In this document: piece by piece, positions 19,104-28,182 of the stretch
Position numbering within the stretch: position 1 is the stretch's first letter
Layout: every line of letters begins with the position of its first letter
From: Agarophyton chilense
Lineage: Eukaryota; Rhodophyta; Florideophyceae; Gracilariales; Gracilariaceae
Assembly (NCBI GenBank): GCA_030374765.1
Contig: JARGXX010000080.1
Coordinates: forward strand, 372,001 to 436,000
Direction: 5' to 3'
Length of the DNA: 64,000 bases
Translations under genes and position numbers: made by a program
The notes under the pieces: model-generated
What the model saw: the letters and a program-made list of their open reading frames with translations, nothing else
Databases searched by the model: none
Told to the model about the DNA's origin: nothing

Positions 19104-19235
19104 GTTTTCGCTTCGTCTTTCGCTTGCTTTGTCTTTCGCTTTGTCTTTCGCTTTGTCTTTCGCTTCGTGCTTCGCTTCGTGCTTCGCTTCGTGTTTCGCT
19201 TGGCGTTTCGCTTCGTGTTTCGCTTGGCGCTTGTG
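19104..19235. repeat. 12-bp tandem repeat in a divergent promoter
   Basis: About ten imperfect copies of a 10-12 bp unit with the core TTTCGCTT(T/C)GT fill the space directly upstream of the minus-strand start codon at 19103. Together with about 36 more bases they make up the whole gap to the ATG at 19272 on the plus strand, so both promoters must include or abut the array. Confidence 0.85.
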
Positions 19236-19271
19236 TCAGCGGTGTGACCGACAGTGGGCGGCTTGCGCGCC

Positions 19272-19476
19272 ATGGCGGCGGCGACGGTGCGCGACGCGCG
19301 CGTGCTGTCGCCGCGCGTGCTGCACGCCGCGTGCGGCGACACGCTGTTCGCGCTCGTCGTGCCGCACGCGGCGCCTCACCGCGTGTGCGCCGTCGCCCCC
19401 GCCTGCGCGCGCCATCTCCCGCGCTCGCTCGTCGTGTGCGTCGAGCCCGTCGTGTACGGCGGCGGCGACGACAACA

Positions 19477-19507
<31 letters not shown>

Positions 19508-19977
19508 ACTCCGCGAGCGCGTCCCCGTCGCCGCGTTGCTTCAGCTGCCGCCGTCCCGCGCCGCGCACCTCACGCTGCCGCTGCCGCTACCGCTGCCGCT
19601 CTTGCCGTCGCCCCCGCCGCGTCCATCCTCACCTACCGCCGCCGCCGTCGTCGTCGTGCGCGCCGTCGTGCGACACAATGTGCAACACGTCGTCGCGCTC
19701 GTGCCGCTGCGTCCCGTCCACCACGCCTCGCCGTTTTGTGTCGAGTGCGCCTTCACCGTCGTCGCGCGCGCCGCCCTGGCCGAGCTGCGCTGCGCGCCCC
19801 TGCCCTCCCTCACCATGCGCGAGGTAGCGCGTCACGCCCGTCGCGACACCGCCGCCCCCGCGCTCGCGCTGTGCGTCTCGTCGTCGTCTTCGTCGCCGTC
19901 GCTGCTCGTTGTGTCGCGCGCCGGCCGCGTGCACGTGGCCGACCGCGTGACCGACTGCATCACCGTCGCCTCCGCCT

Positions 19978-20015
<38 letters not shown>

Positions 20016-20358
20016 CCCGTCGTCGCGCACCTGCGCCAGCCGCCCGTCGCCGCCTTTGCCTTCGCCTTGGCCTTTGACTCCGCGTCGCCGTCGCGCCCGC
20101 TGCCCGCCGTCGCGCTGCTGGGCTGCTTTGGTGCGCTTGTCGTGCTTGTCTTCCACCCGTCGCGCCCGCCGCACGTCGTCGTCGTCGCCAACTTGCGCGC
20201 CGTCGTCGCGCGTTTCGACTTTGCGCCCCAGCCGTGCGCCCACGCGCGCGCCCTGCTGCTACGCCCGACGTCGCATCGCCCCCGTCAATTGCCCACCGTC
20301 CTGCTGCGCGTCGCCCCCGCCCCCGCCGCCCTGCTGCTGCGTCTACCGTTTGCGCCCT

Positions 20359-20404
<46 letters not shown>

Positions 20405-21608
20405 CACGCGCGCACCGCTGCTGCGCGCGCTGCTGCGCGCCATGGACCGCCTCGCGCTGCGCGCCGCGCAGAGAGACGTCGCCGACGCCGCCGTGCAGCG
20501 CCGCCTGGAGGCCGCCGCCCGTCTAGTGCCCGCGCTCGCCGCGCCGCACCACCCGCCCGTGTTGCAGCTGGCGCTTTCGTCGCGCGCGCGCGGCGTTGTG
20601 CCAAACTTTCACCGCCAGCCACCGCCGCGCGCCGCCCCCATCTTCCTGGTGGCGCGTCTGCGCCCGTCCGATGCCTTCGCCGCGGCTGCCGCGCTGCCGA
20701 CGCTTTCGCTGCGCGTCGCCGTCGACGTGCCGCGCGCGTCGCGCACTTGCACCGTGTTTGACGCCCCGCTGCCGCTCTCCGGTGGCGAGCCTCTGTCGTT
20801 TCCGCTCTTCGTGTGCTCGCATGCGCCGCTGCGCGTGCGCGCAGAGCTGCTGGCTGCGCTGGGTCCTGCTGCCGCCCCGCCGCTGCGCGTGGTGCTGCGC
20901 GCCCAGCCCCCGCTGCTGGACGTGCTGTGCATGGCGTCGAGTGTGGGTGACAACGACAACCACGACAACATCGACAACCACGACGACGACGACAACAACA
21001 ACAGCAACAACAACCAGCGCGCCGATCACAGCGCCATGCGACTGGCGCGCCCGTTTGTGACGCCGCGTCGAGCTGCTTCGCTTTCCGTGCGACTGCGCTT
21101 GCCGTTTGCACCGCACGATGTGGCGCGCGTGCTGCAGTTGCGCCTTTCACACACCGCACACTTTCGCACCTTGCTGCGCGCACCCTTCTCGCTGCTGCTC
21201 TCGGCGGAGAGCAATGCCGCCGTCGTCGTCATCGCCGCGCCCGCGCACGTGGCCCCCTTTGTGCGCGCCGCCGTGCTACGCCGCGTGCGCGCGCTACCAC
21301 CGCTGCATGCTGTGCTTGCGCCATGTGCTCCGCGTGTCTCCGCCATTGCTGCCGCCGCGCTGGCCGAACGGCCGCTCACGCCGCTGTTCGCCGCCGCGGA
21401 GGACAGGCTTGTTGACGCTGTGCGCGTGTTCTCTGCGCTGCCGCGCGCTGTTGACGACTGCCACGCGCTGCTTCACCATGACGCGGAGCTGCCCGACGAC
21501 GGCGGACTGGCCGCTTGGCTGCGCGCCGGCTCTGCGGCTGTGCGCGCGTACCGCGCCGTGCGTCGCGAACGTGATGCTGTGTGGCCTTCGTGCGCCGCTG
21601 CCGAGTGA
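19272..21608 (+). CDS. Large Ala/Arg/Leu-rich orphan protein
   Basis: 778 residues from the first ATG (the frame opens six codons earlier with GTG). Not recognised. It is encoded in extreme GC-rich DNA and carries several simple-sequence inserts: an Asp run (about 65-77), PLPLPLPLPL, an Ala run (about 235-245), a Ser run followed by SPSPSPSP (about 360-375), and an Asp/Asn block (about 570-590). Between them are blocks with hydrophobic periodicity, for example VVVRAVVRHNVQHVVALVP and LLGCFGALVVLVFHP, like strands of a beta-propeller, and a helical C-terminus (about 690-775). A propeller plus helical tail architecture is my inference. Long alternative frames exist on both strands because of base bias, so the call is moderate. 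Confidence 0.5.
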
Positions 21609-21625
21609 GAGCGGGGCAGAGAGCC

Positions 21626-21663
<38 letters not shown>

Positions 21664-22903
21664 ACACACACACAGCGTCGCGCTTCTTATGCGCTGCAGC
21701 GTGGTGCTCAATTGTGTGGTATGGCGCCAACCGCTCATGACGGCTCAATGTTGTCTTTTTTTTTTTTAACAAGAAAAACGCCGCAGAAGCTTGGCACTCG
21801 ACAGTTTTCGAAGGAGAACGCAACGAAAACGTCTCGCTGAACAAGCCACACGCCCTGATTGTGTCTATGCGTTATCCATGTAGAGATCGCATTCCCATAG
21901 CGCTTTCAGGAGAGAGTCTTGTTTCTGTTTTAGTGCGAGCCGTTTGTGTGTGTATGACTCGTAGTATCTACATGTGTTTTTCTTACTTTTTTGTATGGTG
22001 CATTCATCTGATGGAATGCTACTAAGCTCACGAGAGGACTGCTCGCCCCGACCGAACGACGTTTTGACATGCGAGTCAGAACAACCCGAGAATGGGTGGC
22101 GGGGGAAGCCGAGCAATGCCACGGGAGGTTGAACCACAACCGCAGCTTCTGCGCGGGAACGGTGTCGGAGATGACGACAGACGTTGTGGCTTTCGCGGAC
22201 GCTTTGCGCTTGCCGCGGCGAAGCCCGCTCCAACACCTTTTGCCGGAGACACGGTCACCCAATAATCCATGTTCTCGTGCCTCCAATTTCGATGGAATAC
22301 GAACGGAGTGTATTGCGACCGTTCATTCTTGGCGCAGCTTTTTGGCGAGACACGAACGGAGCTGGGCGTCATGAGCCTCGAGTTCATCAGCACAGCGAGG
22401 AAAGAAATGAAAGCTGTAAGCTTATTTCAAACCAGATGCTATTCAAATTATGCCCTGCGTTCCCTTGCGCCTGCGGCGCCGTGGGACGCTTTGATCATCG
22501 GATGTGCACATTCACGTTGCTGTTGCGATGCAGTCTTTGTTCGCAAATGATGGAGAACGAGAAGCGAAACGCACAAGCTAGCTGTACTGGAATGTGTTCA
22601 CAGTGTGCGCAATCGTGCTCTTTATATAGCGTTAGAAAACAAAGACTAGCTACAACTACGACTCCCTTTGCTCGGCAGTAACAGGGAGGACGTATATTGG
22701 TACCAAAAATGCACCCCCACAACGTGCGCTGTGTGAGAAAAATATAAGCGTCTCAGACACCGACAAAACTCTGGTGCTCGCATCAGCACCAACACGTCGC
22801 GCGCAATGTTTGTCTTCTTCTTGGTTGACGCGGGGAAAAATGTACATGAGCGGTGCAAAAGGCGGCAACAGTCAACTAAAGTGGGGAGAGCGCTATCTCT
22901 TGG
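21609..22903. other. Intergenic region with GA/CA microsatellite
   Basis: A compound microsatellite, (GA)n then (CA)n, occupies about 21630-21676. Several overlapping short minus-strand frames between 21865 and 22393 contain Lys/Arg-rich stretches, but none starts with ATG and carries a recognisable domain; a small spliced gene there cannot be excluded. The remainder (22400-22903) shows nothing I can name and includes the 3' flank of the kinase gene. Confidence 0.4.
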
Positions 22904-24232
22904 CTATCTCTTGGTTATCTTCTTGTCCACATTCTTGGTGTGCATGAGAATCCACGGGTGGCACAGCAGCCTGGGCAGAGAAAGCCTCTCAGAAGCCACC
23001 TTGCGTAGCAAACATCGGATGAGGTGCTTGGCTTCTTCGCTGACGGAAGCTTTAGGAAAGTGCAAATCCACGCTCTTGATGCGCTGCTTGGTGTGCCAGC
23101 CTTCGACCTCCTCGAAGGGCGGTTTACCGTACAGCATTTCGTACAGGAGAACGCCGAGCGACCACTGGTCAACGGTGCAGTCGTACTGGCGAAACTCGCA
23201 CATCTCCGGGGCGAGAAAGTCGAGCGTGCCACACATGGTGTCGCGGCGGGCGGCACGCACGGCATGTACGCTCCATCCAAAGTCGGCAATCTTGGCGTTG
23301 TTGGCAGCGTCCAGCAGGATGTTCTCCGGCTTTAGATCCCTGTGAATGACGCCCTTGGAGTGGCAATATCGAATGGCGCTCGCAAGGGACGCGACGTAGC
23401 GCGCGGCCGTGGGCTCGTCAAAAGTGCCGCCGCACTGCTTGAGACGGCGGTACAGCTCGCCTCCCGCGGCGTACTCGAGAATGAGGTAGATGCGGGTGTG
23501 ATCGTAGAAAAAGCCGTACAGACGCAGAATGTTGGGGTGAATGAGCTGGCTTTGAATCTCAATCTCTCGACGCACCTGCTTCTCCAGGCGCTCGCGAATG
23601 ATGTCCTTCTTCTGCATGGCCTTGAGGGCGACGAGATAGCCGGTGTTGAGCTCGCGGGCCTTGAAGACGCGCCCAAACTTGCCGCGACCCAGCTCTTTGA
23701 TGATGCGAAAGTCGGCCAGCGTCCACTGCTGGCGATTGTCGCCGCCGTGTGGCACGGACGGAGCACGCTCCGACTGCGGGCGTAGGCGTGGGCGCGCGTG
23801 CGCAGCGGCAGCGGCGGTGGAGTTGGTGTTGGGGTTGTTGGGGTTGACGGAAGGACGCGCGGCGGAGGGCGAAGAAACAGCAAGCTCAGCGGCAGCAGCG
23901 GCGCGACGCTCCGTGAAGGAACGCGCGGCCTGCGGCGCGCGTGGGGTGGAGCGCGGGCGCGGGGATGCGGGGATGCGGGCGGCGAATGTTCGCGACGGCG
24001 ACGGCGACGGCGACGGCAAAGGTGACAGACGTGGGGACGGCGATGGCGACGGCGATGGCGACGGCGAAGATGGCGGGCGCGGCGGCGGGAGCGGCGACGA
24101 CACGGCCATAGCGGGCGACAAGGAGTGCGCGTGTTGCAGCGCGGCGTTGGCGTGGGCGTGGGCGTGGGCGTGGGCGTGGGCGTGGGCGTGGGGCGGGAGG
24201 TTGGAATGTCGGAAGGTGGCGGCGAAACTCAT
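22904..24232 (-). CDS. AURK: Aurora-type serine/threonine kinase
   Basis: 442 residues from the ATG at 24232; upstream codons are open only to a GTG. The N-terminal 165 residues are low-complexity, with an alternating His-Ala tract (15-28, from a GGGCGT hexamer array) and Ser-Pro repeats (55-80). The kinase domain spans about 174-430: glycine loop GRGKFGRVF (182-190), Lys204 in VALK, HRDLKPEN (297-304), DFG (317-319) and the Aurora-like ADFGWSVHA. The activation loop RRDTMCGTLDFLAPEM contains Thr332, the site that Aurora kinases autophosphorylate with TPX2 or INCENP. Two positions differ from the usual CGTLDYLPPEM (Phe and Ala). Role: centrosome, spindle and chromosome segregation. No D-box was identified by eye. 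It shares a divergent promoter with the PIN-like gene. Confidence 0.93.
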   Translation of the reverse strand: MSFAATFRHSNLPPHAHAHAHAHAHAHANAALQHAHSLSPAMAVSSPLPPPRPPSSPSPSPSPSPSPRLSPLPSPSPSPSRTFAARIPASPRPRSTPRAPQAARSFTERRAAAAAELAVSSPSAARPSVNPNNPNTNSTAAAAAHARPRLRPQSERAPSVPHGGDNRQQWTLADFRIIKELGRGKFGRVFKARELNTGYLVALKAMQKKDIIRERLEKQVRREIEIQSQLIHPNILRLYGFFYDHTRIYLILEYAAGGELYRRLKQCGGTFDEPTAARYVASLASAIRYCHSKGVIHRDLKPENILLDAANNAKIADFGWSVHAVRAARRDTMCGTLDFLAPEMCEFRQYDCTVDQWSLGVLLYEMLYGKPPFEEVEGWHTKQRIKSVDLHFPKASVSEEAKHLIRCLLRKVASERLSLPRLLCHPWILMHTKNVDKKITKR

Positions 24233-25007
24233 TTGGAGCCAAGCTGAGGGACGGGCGAGGCGAAGCGGCGCGTGGCAAACAGCGTTGTGGTGGGGACGGT
24301 AGAGTGCGCCGCGGGCGCCGCGGCTGCGGCATCGCGATTTTGCTTTTTGAACGTTGCGGTTGCGGCCGCATCGGCTGCCGCCGATTTGAATTTGAATCAC
24401 ATGCCACAGAGGCGCGTGTCACACGTGAGCATGTCGTACACGTGGGAACGTCTCACACATGTGCGCGCGTCGCACACGTGGACAGGTACAGAGCGCATCG
24501 GAGATGTGCGTGCGGCGCAGGTGAGGCGTGGAGCGCCGTGGCGTAAGCGCGTCTGCAGCACAAAAGTCATCGGCAAGTAAGTGTCAGCGATCAGGGATCC
24601 GTTGTCGTGGTCTGCCGCAGTTGCCCGCAATCGGCACGAATTGGGGGGGTCAGGAACGTCAGTTTGCAGCGTTGGTAAGTGTTTCAACAAAAAGGAAACG
24701 AACGCGCCAGTGGCTTGGCACTGGCGCGTGTGGATGATGCACACAGCGGCCGGTGCTGACGCGCGTGCGCAATGTGCAGCGCGCAGCTGGTGTGCGGCCA
24801 CGCTCGTTAGGCGCGCTTCGTGTGCGCATCGCGTGCACATGGCGCGCCGCACACTTGTGTCACACGTCGTCGTCATCACCAACCACACGTCTCCCGCTCG
24901 CCGCCCGTTGCCACTGAGCTGTACCTTTTCTGCTACTTGAGTGAGACCTTGTCGCCCGCGCCACTCATCTCCGTGCTGTGGCTTACGTCTCGCACACACG
25001 CCACGCC
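24233..25007. other. Divergent promoter region, Aurora kinase / PIN-like carrier
   Basis: 775 bp between divergent start codons. Contains the E-box cluster listed separately. No coding segment recognised; open frames are random-looking. Confidence 0.5.
24422..24480. promoter_or_regulatory. Cluster of CACGTG and CACATGTG palindromes
   Basis: Three CACGTG hexamers (24422-24427, 24439-24444, 24475-24480) and one CACATGTG octamer (24456-24463) lie within 59 bp. CACGTG is the classic core bound by bHLH and, in plants, bZIP factors. The cluster is about 190 bp upstream of the Aurora kinase start and 530 bp upstream of the PIN-like start, so it could serve either gene. Regulatory function is inferred from motif density only. 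Confidence 0.4.
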
Positions 25008-26588
25008 ATGTCCACTTCCTCGCAGATTCTCGGAGCCAGCATTGGCGGCAGCGTCGAGCTGCTCACGCTCAGCGCCGCCGGCGCCGCAATGGTGCATATC
25101 GACGTCTTCACGCAACCTGTCACATCAGCCCTATCTCGAGGTACGTCGCGTTTCTATCCACCAATCGCTCCCCTGCCCGCGCCGTGCCCGTTACCCGTCA
25201 TTCAATCTCACCCAATATCTCCTCCTCCAGCTGTGTATCTGCTCTTCATCCCGTCCCTCGTCTTCGGCTCCATTCTGGAGACCACCCACTCCGCGCTCAT
25301 GTCCGTCCAACAAACCGGCGGTAACGCCTCCTCTCTGCAGGAAATTTGGGTCCCCGTCGCCCTCGCCTTGATCGTCTATCTCATCACCGCCTTCATTGCC
25401 TTTCCAATCACCCGCCTCGTCGCGCGCCACAAACAGGAGGCTGTCAAGCGTGCCATTTTCGCCTGTCTCATTCTAGGTAACGCCAACACTATGCCTCTGC
25501 TCGTCATGCAATCGCTGTGCGAGACCTTTCCCCCAATGCAAACCGCCCCGCAGTGCTACGCCAAAAGCATGGGTTACGCCTCTCTGTTTCTCACCGTTGT
25601 CAATATTGTTTCCGTAAGTCTAGCCCTCACACACGACCCCCTCCCTCCCTCCTCCCCACCAAACAAAACCTCTTTTTCTCATCCATTCTCACCCTTATTG
25701 CTCTACACCCAACACATATGTGTATCCATGTACCTACATAGTGGACTGCCCTGTTTCAATACCTCATGTATTCGCCGGACAGCTCCGTCACTGTTCTCGA
25801 CGAGGAGCAAGCGCTGTTGCAACATTCCTCTCCACCTCCTCCGCAACATATACGCCCGTTAGACCACGAAGACGTCGACGTTAACCGACACGACCCTGTT
25901 AAGGAAGCCATCACCAAGGCGCTTCTGTCTCCTCCATTCATCGCCGTCGTGTCTGCCATGACATGCGCGCTCATCACCCCCATTGGCAATGCATTTCTGC
26001 ACGAAGACGGCGCCATGCGCCCCTTTTTTCTTTCCATCAACATTGTTGGCGGCGTCGTCGTGCCCGTCAGCTGCATGATCGTCGGTGCCGAGCTTTATCG
26101 CTCTCTTTCCGCCAACGTAAGCTTTCTTTCCTTCCTGTGCTCATTCCTCCTTCCTCCTGCAGCCGTGCGCTTGCAACCGCAACTTACTCACCGTGCCCTC
26201 GCTTGTGTCTTGTGCCCCGCCACAGAGTGAAGAACCCCAAGTGATGAAGAGATCAAAGGAAGAAGAATTCGGAACACAAACATTCATCGTCATCCTGCTG
26301 GTGCGCATGGTTGTATTGCCTATGGTTGCTCGCGGATTGTACACCGCGCTCAATCTGTCCGAAGCGGTGCATAATCCTCTGCTGGGTGTTTTCGGCCTTG
26401 TGGAGTTCAATGTGCCCACAGCTAATAACACCGTCATCATGGTCAGCATCGCGGCAGAGGCGCTTCCTCGAATAGGGCGACAACTCAGACAAGATGTGGC
26501 TAAAGCAGTATTCTGGCAGTTCCTGGCTACGCCCGTGTTTCTCACCCTCAATACTGCCGCCGCGCTCCACCTGTTATACGAAGCCTAA
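25008..26588 (+). CDS. PIN/PILS-like membrane carrier, four exons
   Basis: Exons 25008-25140, 25231-25613, 25742-26116 and 26226-26588 join to a 417-residue protein. Donors read GTACGT, GTAAGT and GTAAGC; acceptors end CCAG, ATAG and ACAG; introns are 90, 128 and 109 bp (phases 1, 0, 0). The product has two hydrophobic halves of about five spans each around a hydrophilic loop (about 185-230), the layout of the auxin efflux carrier / PILS family. Motifs include AVYLLFIPSLVFGS after the first junction, LGNANTMPLLVMQSLC (the family's conserved asparagine-rich crossover), and EFNVPTANNTVIMV in the second half. These carriers move small organic anions across the plasma membrane or ER; the substrate here is unknown. 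Joining across all three introns restores the family pattern, which supports the model. Confidence 0.88.
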
Positions 26589-27060
26589 GCGCATTGTGAA
26601 TGTTTCTCTGCGCTTGGGAACCTGGACGGTTGCACCATCTTGCTTCGTCCTCAAGACGGCGGATTTGAATCCTCGCACTCGCACGCTTGAAGAAACATCA
26701 ATTTCAGATTAGTGATTTAGTGAACATTTTTGTCAGCTTTAGTGTAGTAGTGCCTGTCCGCATTCAAAGTTGATACAGGACGGTAGTATTACCTACATAT
26801 CATAAAGAAAGAATGAAAAAAATTGTCAAACGCAGTTGAGATCTGTCAAGCAAGTGCGACGGAATGGCAGCACAATCATTCGTGTACAGCGTGTCACAGT
26901 GGCATCGCATGCCGCTCTTCAACACCGCCGCTCCCACTGCGTTCCACCGTGGGAGTCCGTCCCATGATGGTAACCGCATGCCCATAGAGCGCCGCACTCT
27001 GCATCGCCCCCACATCGCTCGCTCTTCCCCGCGCTCGTTCTCAACCTTCCAAACTCAGAA
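26589..27060. other. Intergenic
   Basis: 472 bp between two plus-strand genes. Holds the 3' flank of the PIN-like gene and the promoter and 5' UTR of p47. An upstream open frame from 26864 overlaps the p47 start in another register and is not protein-like. Confidence 0.4.
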
Positions 27061-28182
27061 ATGGCGGATCCCACTGCCATCTCCCAGTTCGTCAACGTCA
27101 CAGGCGCCGACGAGCCAACCGCTAACTTCTTTCTCCAAGCCGCCAACGGCAATTGCGATGCAGCCGTGTCCGCCTTCTTCGAGTCCGGCGGCGTCATCCC
27201 GCCATCCCGAGACGCCCGTCGACCGCGTCCAGAACGCCCAGCTGCGACAAGCACGCCCACAGCCCCGCCTCCTACTCACCCACCCGCTCCACCTGCCCGA
27301 CGCGGCGCCTCGTCCTCCGGTTTCGCCACGCTCAACTCCGTGCGCGCTGACGACGAAAATGACGATGAACAGCAGGGCTATTATGCCGGCGGTGAAAAGT
27401 CTGGCCAGATTATTCAGCCGCGCAAAGATGATACCGCAGACCCGCCCGCCAGTCTGGCCGACGCCATCTTTGAGCGCGCGAGAGCTAGGGGACCGCGCAC
27501 CGATGAAGAGCGTGCCCAGTTCGAAGGCCCCCAGTCTTTCACAGGGGCCGGCTATCGTTTGGGTGACAATAATAACCAGCCGCAGCCTTCGGCGCGCCCA
27601 GACGTTGTCGGTCGACGCAATGTTACTAGAGTTCTCACATTCTATGCAAACGGCTTTCAGGTCGATGACGGCCCGCTTCGCTCTTTCGAAGATCCAGCAA
27701 ATGAGTCCTTTTTAGCCGACGTCAATCGAGGAGTGGTGCCGCGCGAAATGGAGGAATCTGGCGTTGGCGATGTGTCCATCACTTTGGTCGATAAAAAGGG
27801 AGAGACCTATGTCGAGAAGAAGAAGAAAGTTGTCCCATTCTCTGGTGGCGGAATAAGACTCAACGGCGGAACCCAATCCGCCTCGGCTCCGGTCCCAGCA
27901 GGTTCAGTCGATACCGCCAGTGCAGCGGCCACTGTCACCGTTGATGAGAGCCGTCCGCTGTCTGTCATTCAAGTCCGCTTGAGTGATGGTGCTCGTCTTA
28001 CGGCCCGTCTGAACGAAGATCACACAGTTGGCGATTTGAGACAATTTGTCACAGCGTCGCGACCAGGCGTCTCGTCGTTTACCTTGTCAACAACGTTTCC
28101 ACGAAAGGTGCTCAGCGATGACTCGAAGACAATCAAGGAGGAACAATTAAAAGGCGCTGTGGTGGTTCAAACCCTAAAGTGA
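27061..28182 (+). CDS. NSFL1C: p47/Shp1-type UBA-SEP-UBX cofactor of p97/Cdc48
   Basis: 373 residues, single exon, ATG start. Adaptor that links the AAA ATPase p97/Cdc48 to ubiquitylated substrates and to homotypic membrane fusion. Order of domains: UBA-like (about 4-44, ISQFVNVTGADEPTANFFL and the NCDAAVSAFF helix), Pro-rich linker, SEP domain (about 185-255, with RVLTFYANGFQVDDGPLR and FLADVNRGVVPREM), and a UBX domain (about 298-373). The UBX carries the TTFPRKVL loop that holds the Phe-Pro-Arg touchpoint for the p97 N-domain. Length matches p47 (about 370). A SHP-box-like sequence is not obvious to me. Confidence 0.95.
   Translation: MADPTAISQFVNVTGADEPTANFFLQAANGNCDAAVSAFFESGGVIPPSRDARRPRPERPAATSTPTAPPPTHPPAPPARRGASSSGFATLNSVRADDENDDEQQGYYAGGEKSGQIIQPRKDDTADPPASLADAIFERARARGPRTDEERAQFEGPQSFTGAGYRLGDNNNQPQPSARPDVVGRRNVTRVLTFYANGFQVDDGPLRSFEDPANESFLADVNRGVVPREMEESGVGDVSITLVDKKGETYVEKKKKVVPFSGGGIRLNGGTQSASAPVPAGSVDTASAAATVTVDESRPLSVIQVRLSDGARLTARLNEDHTVGDLRQFVTASRPGVSSFTLSTTFPRKVLSDDSKTIKEEQLKGAVVVQTLK

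Noticed and set aside
17860..21183. Very long open frames on both strands in the GC-rich block
   Set aside because: Arg/Ala-only composition and total overlap with better-structured frames; stop codons are rare in such GC-rich DNA, so length alone means nothing.
21865..22393. Overlapping minus-strand frames with a VTVSPAKGVGAGF-like segment
   Set aside because: No single frame has an ATG start plus a recognisable domain, and no convincing splice joins them.
25141..25862. Unspliced reading of the PIN-like gene through introns 1 and 2
   Set aside because: The unspliced frame runs into non-homologous Pro/His-rich sequence and stops, while splicing at good GT-AG sites gives a continuous carrier-like protein.
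26641..26690. Possible tRNA T-arm (ATTTGAATCC)
   Set aside because: Flanking bases do not form the stem, and no D or anticodon arm fits upstream.
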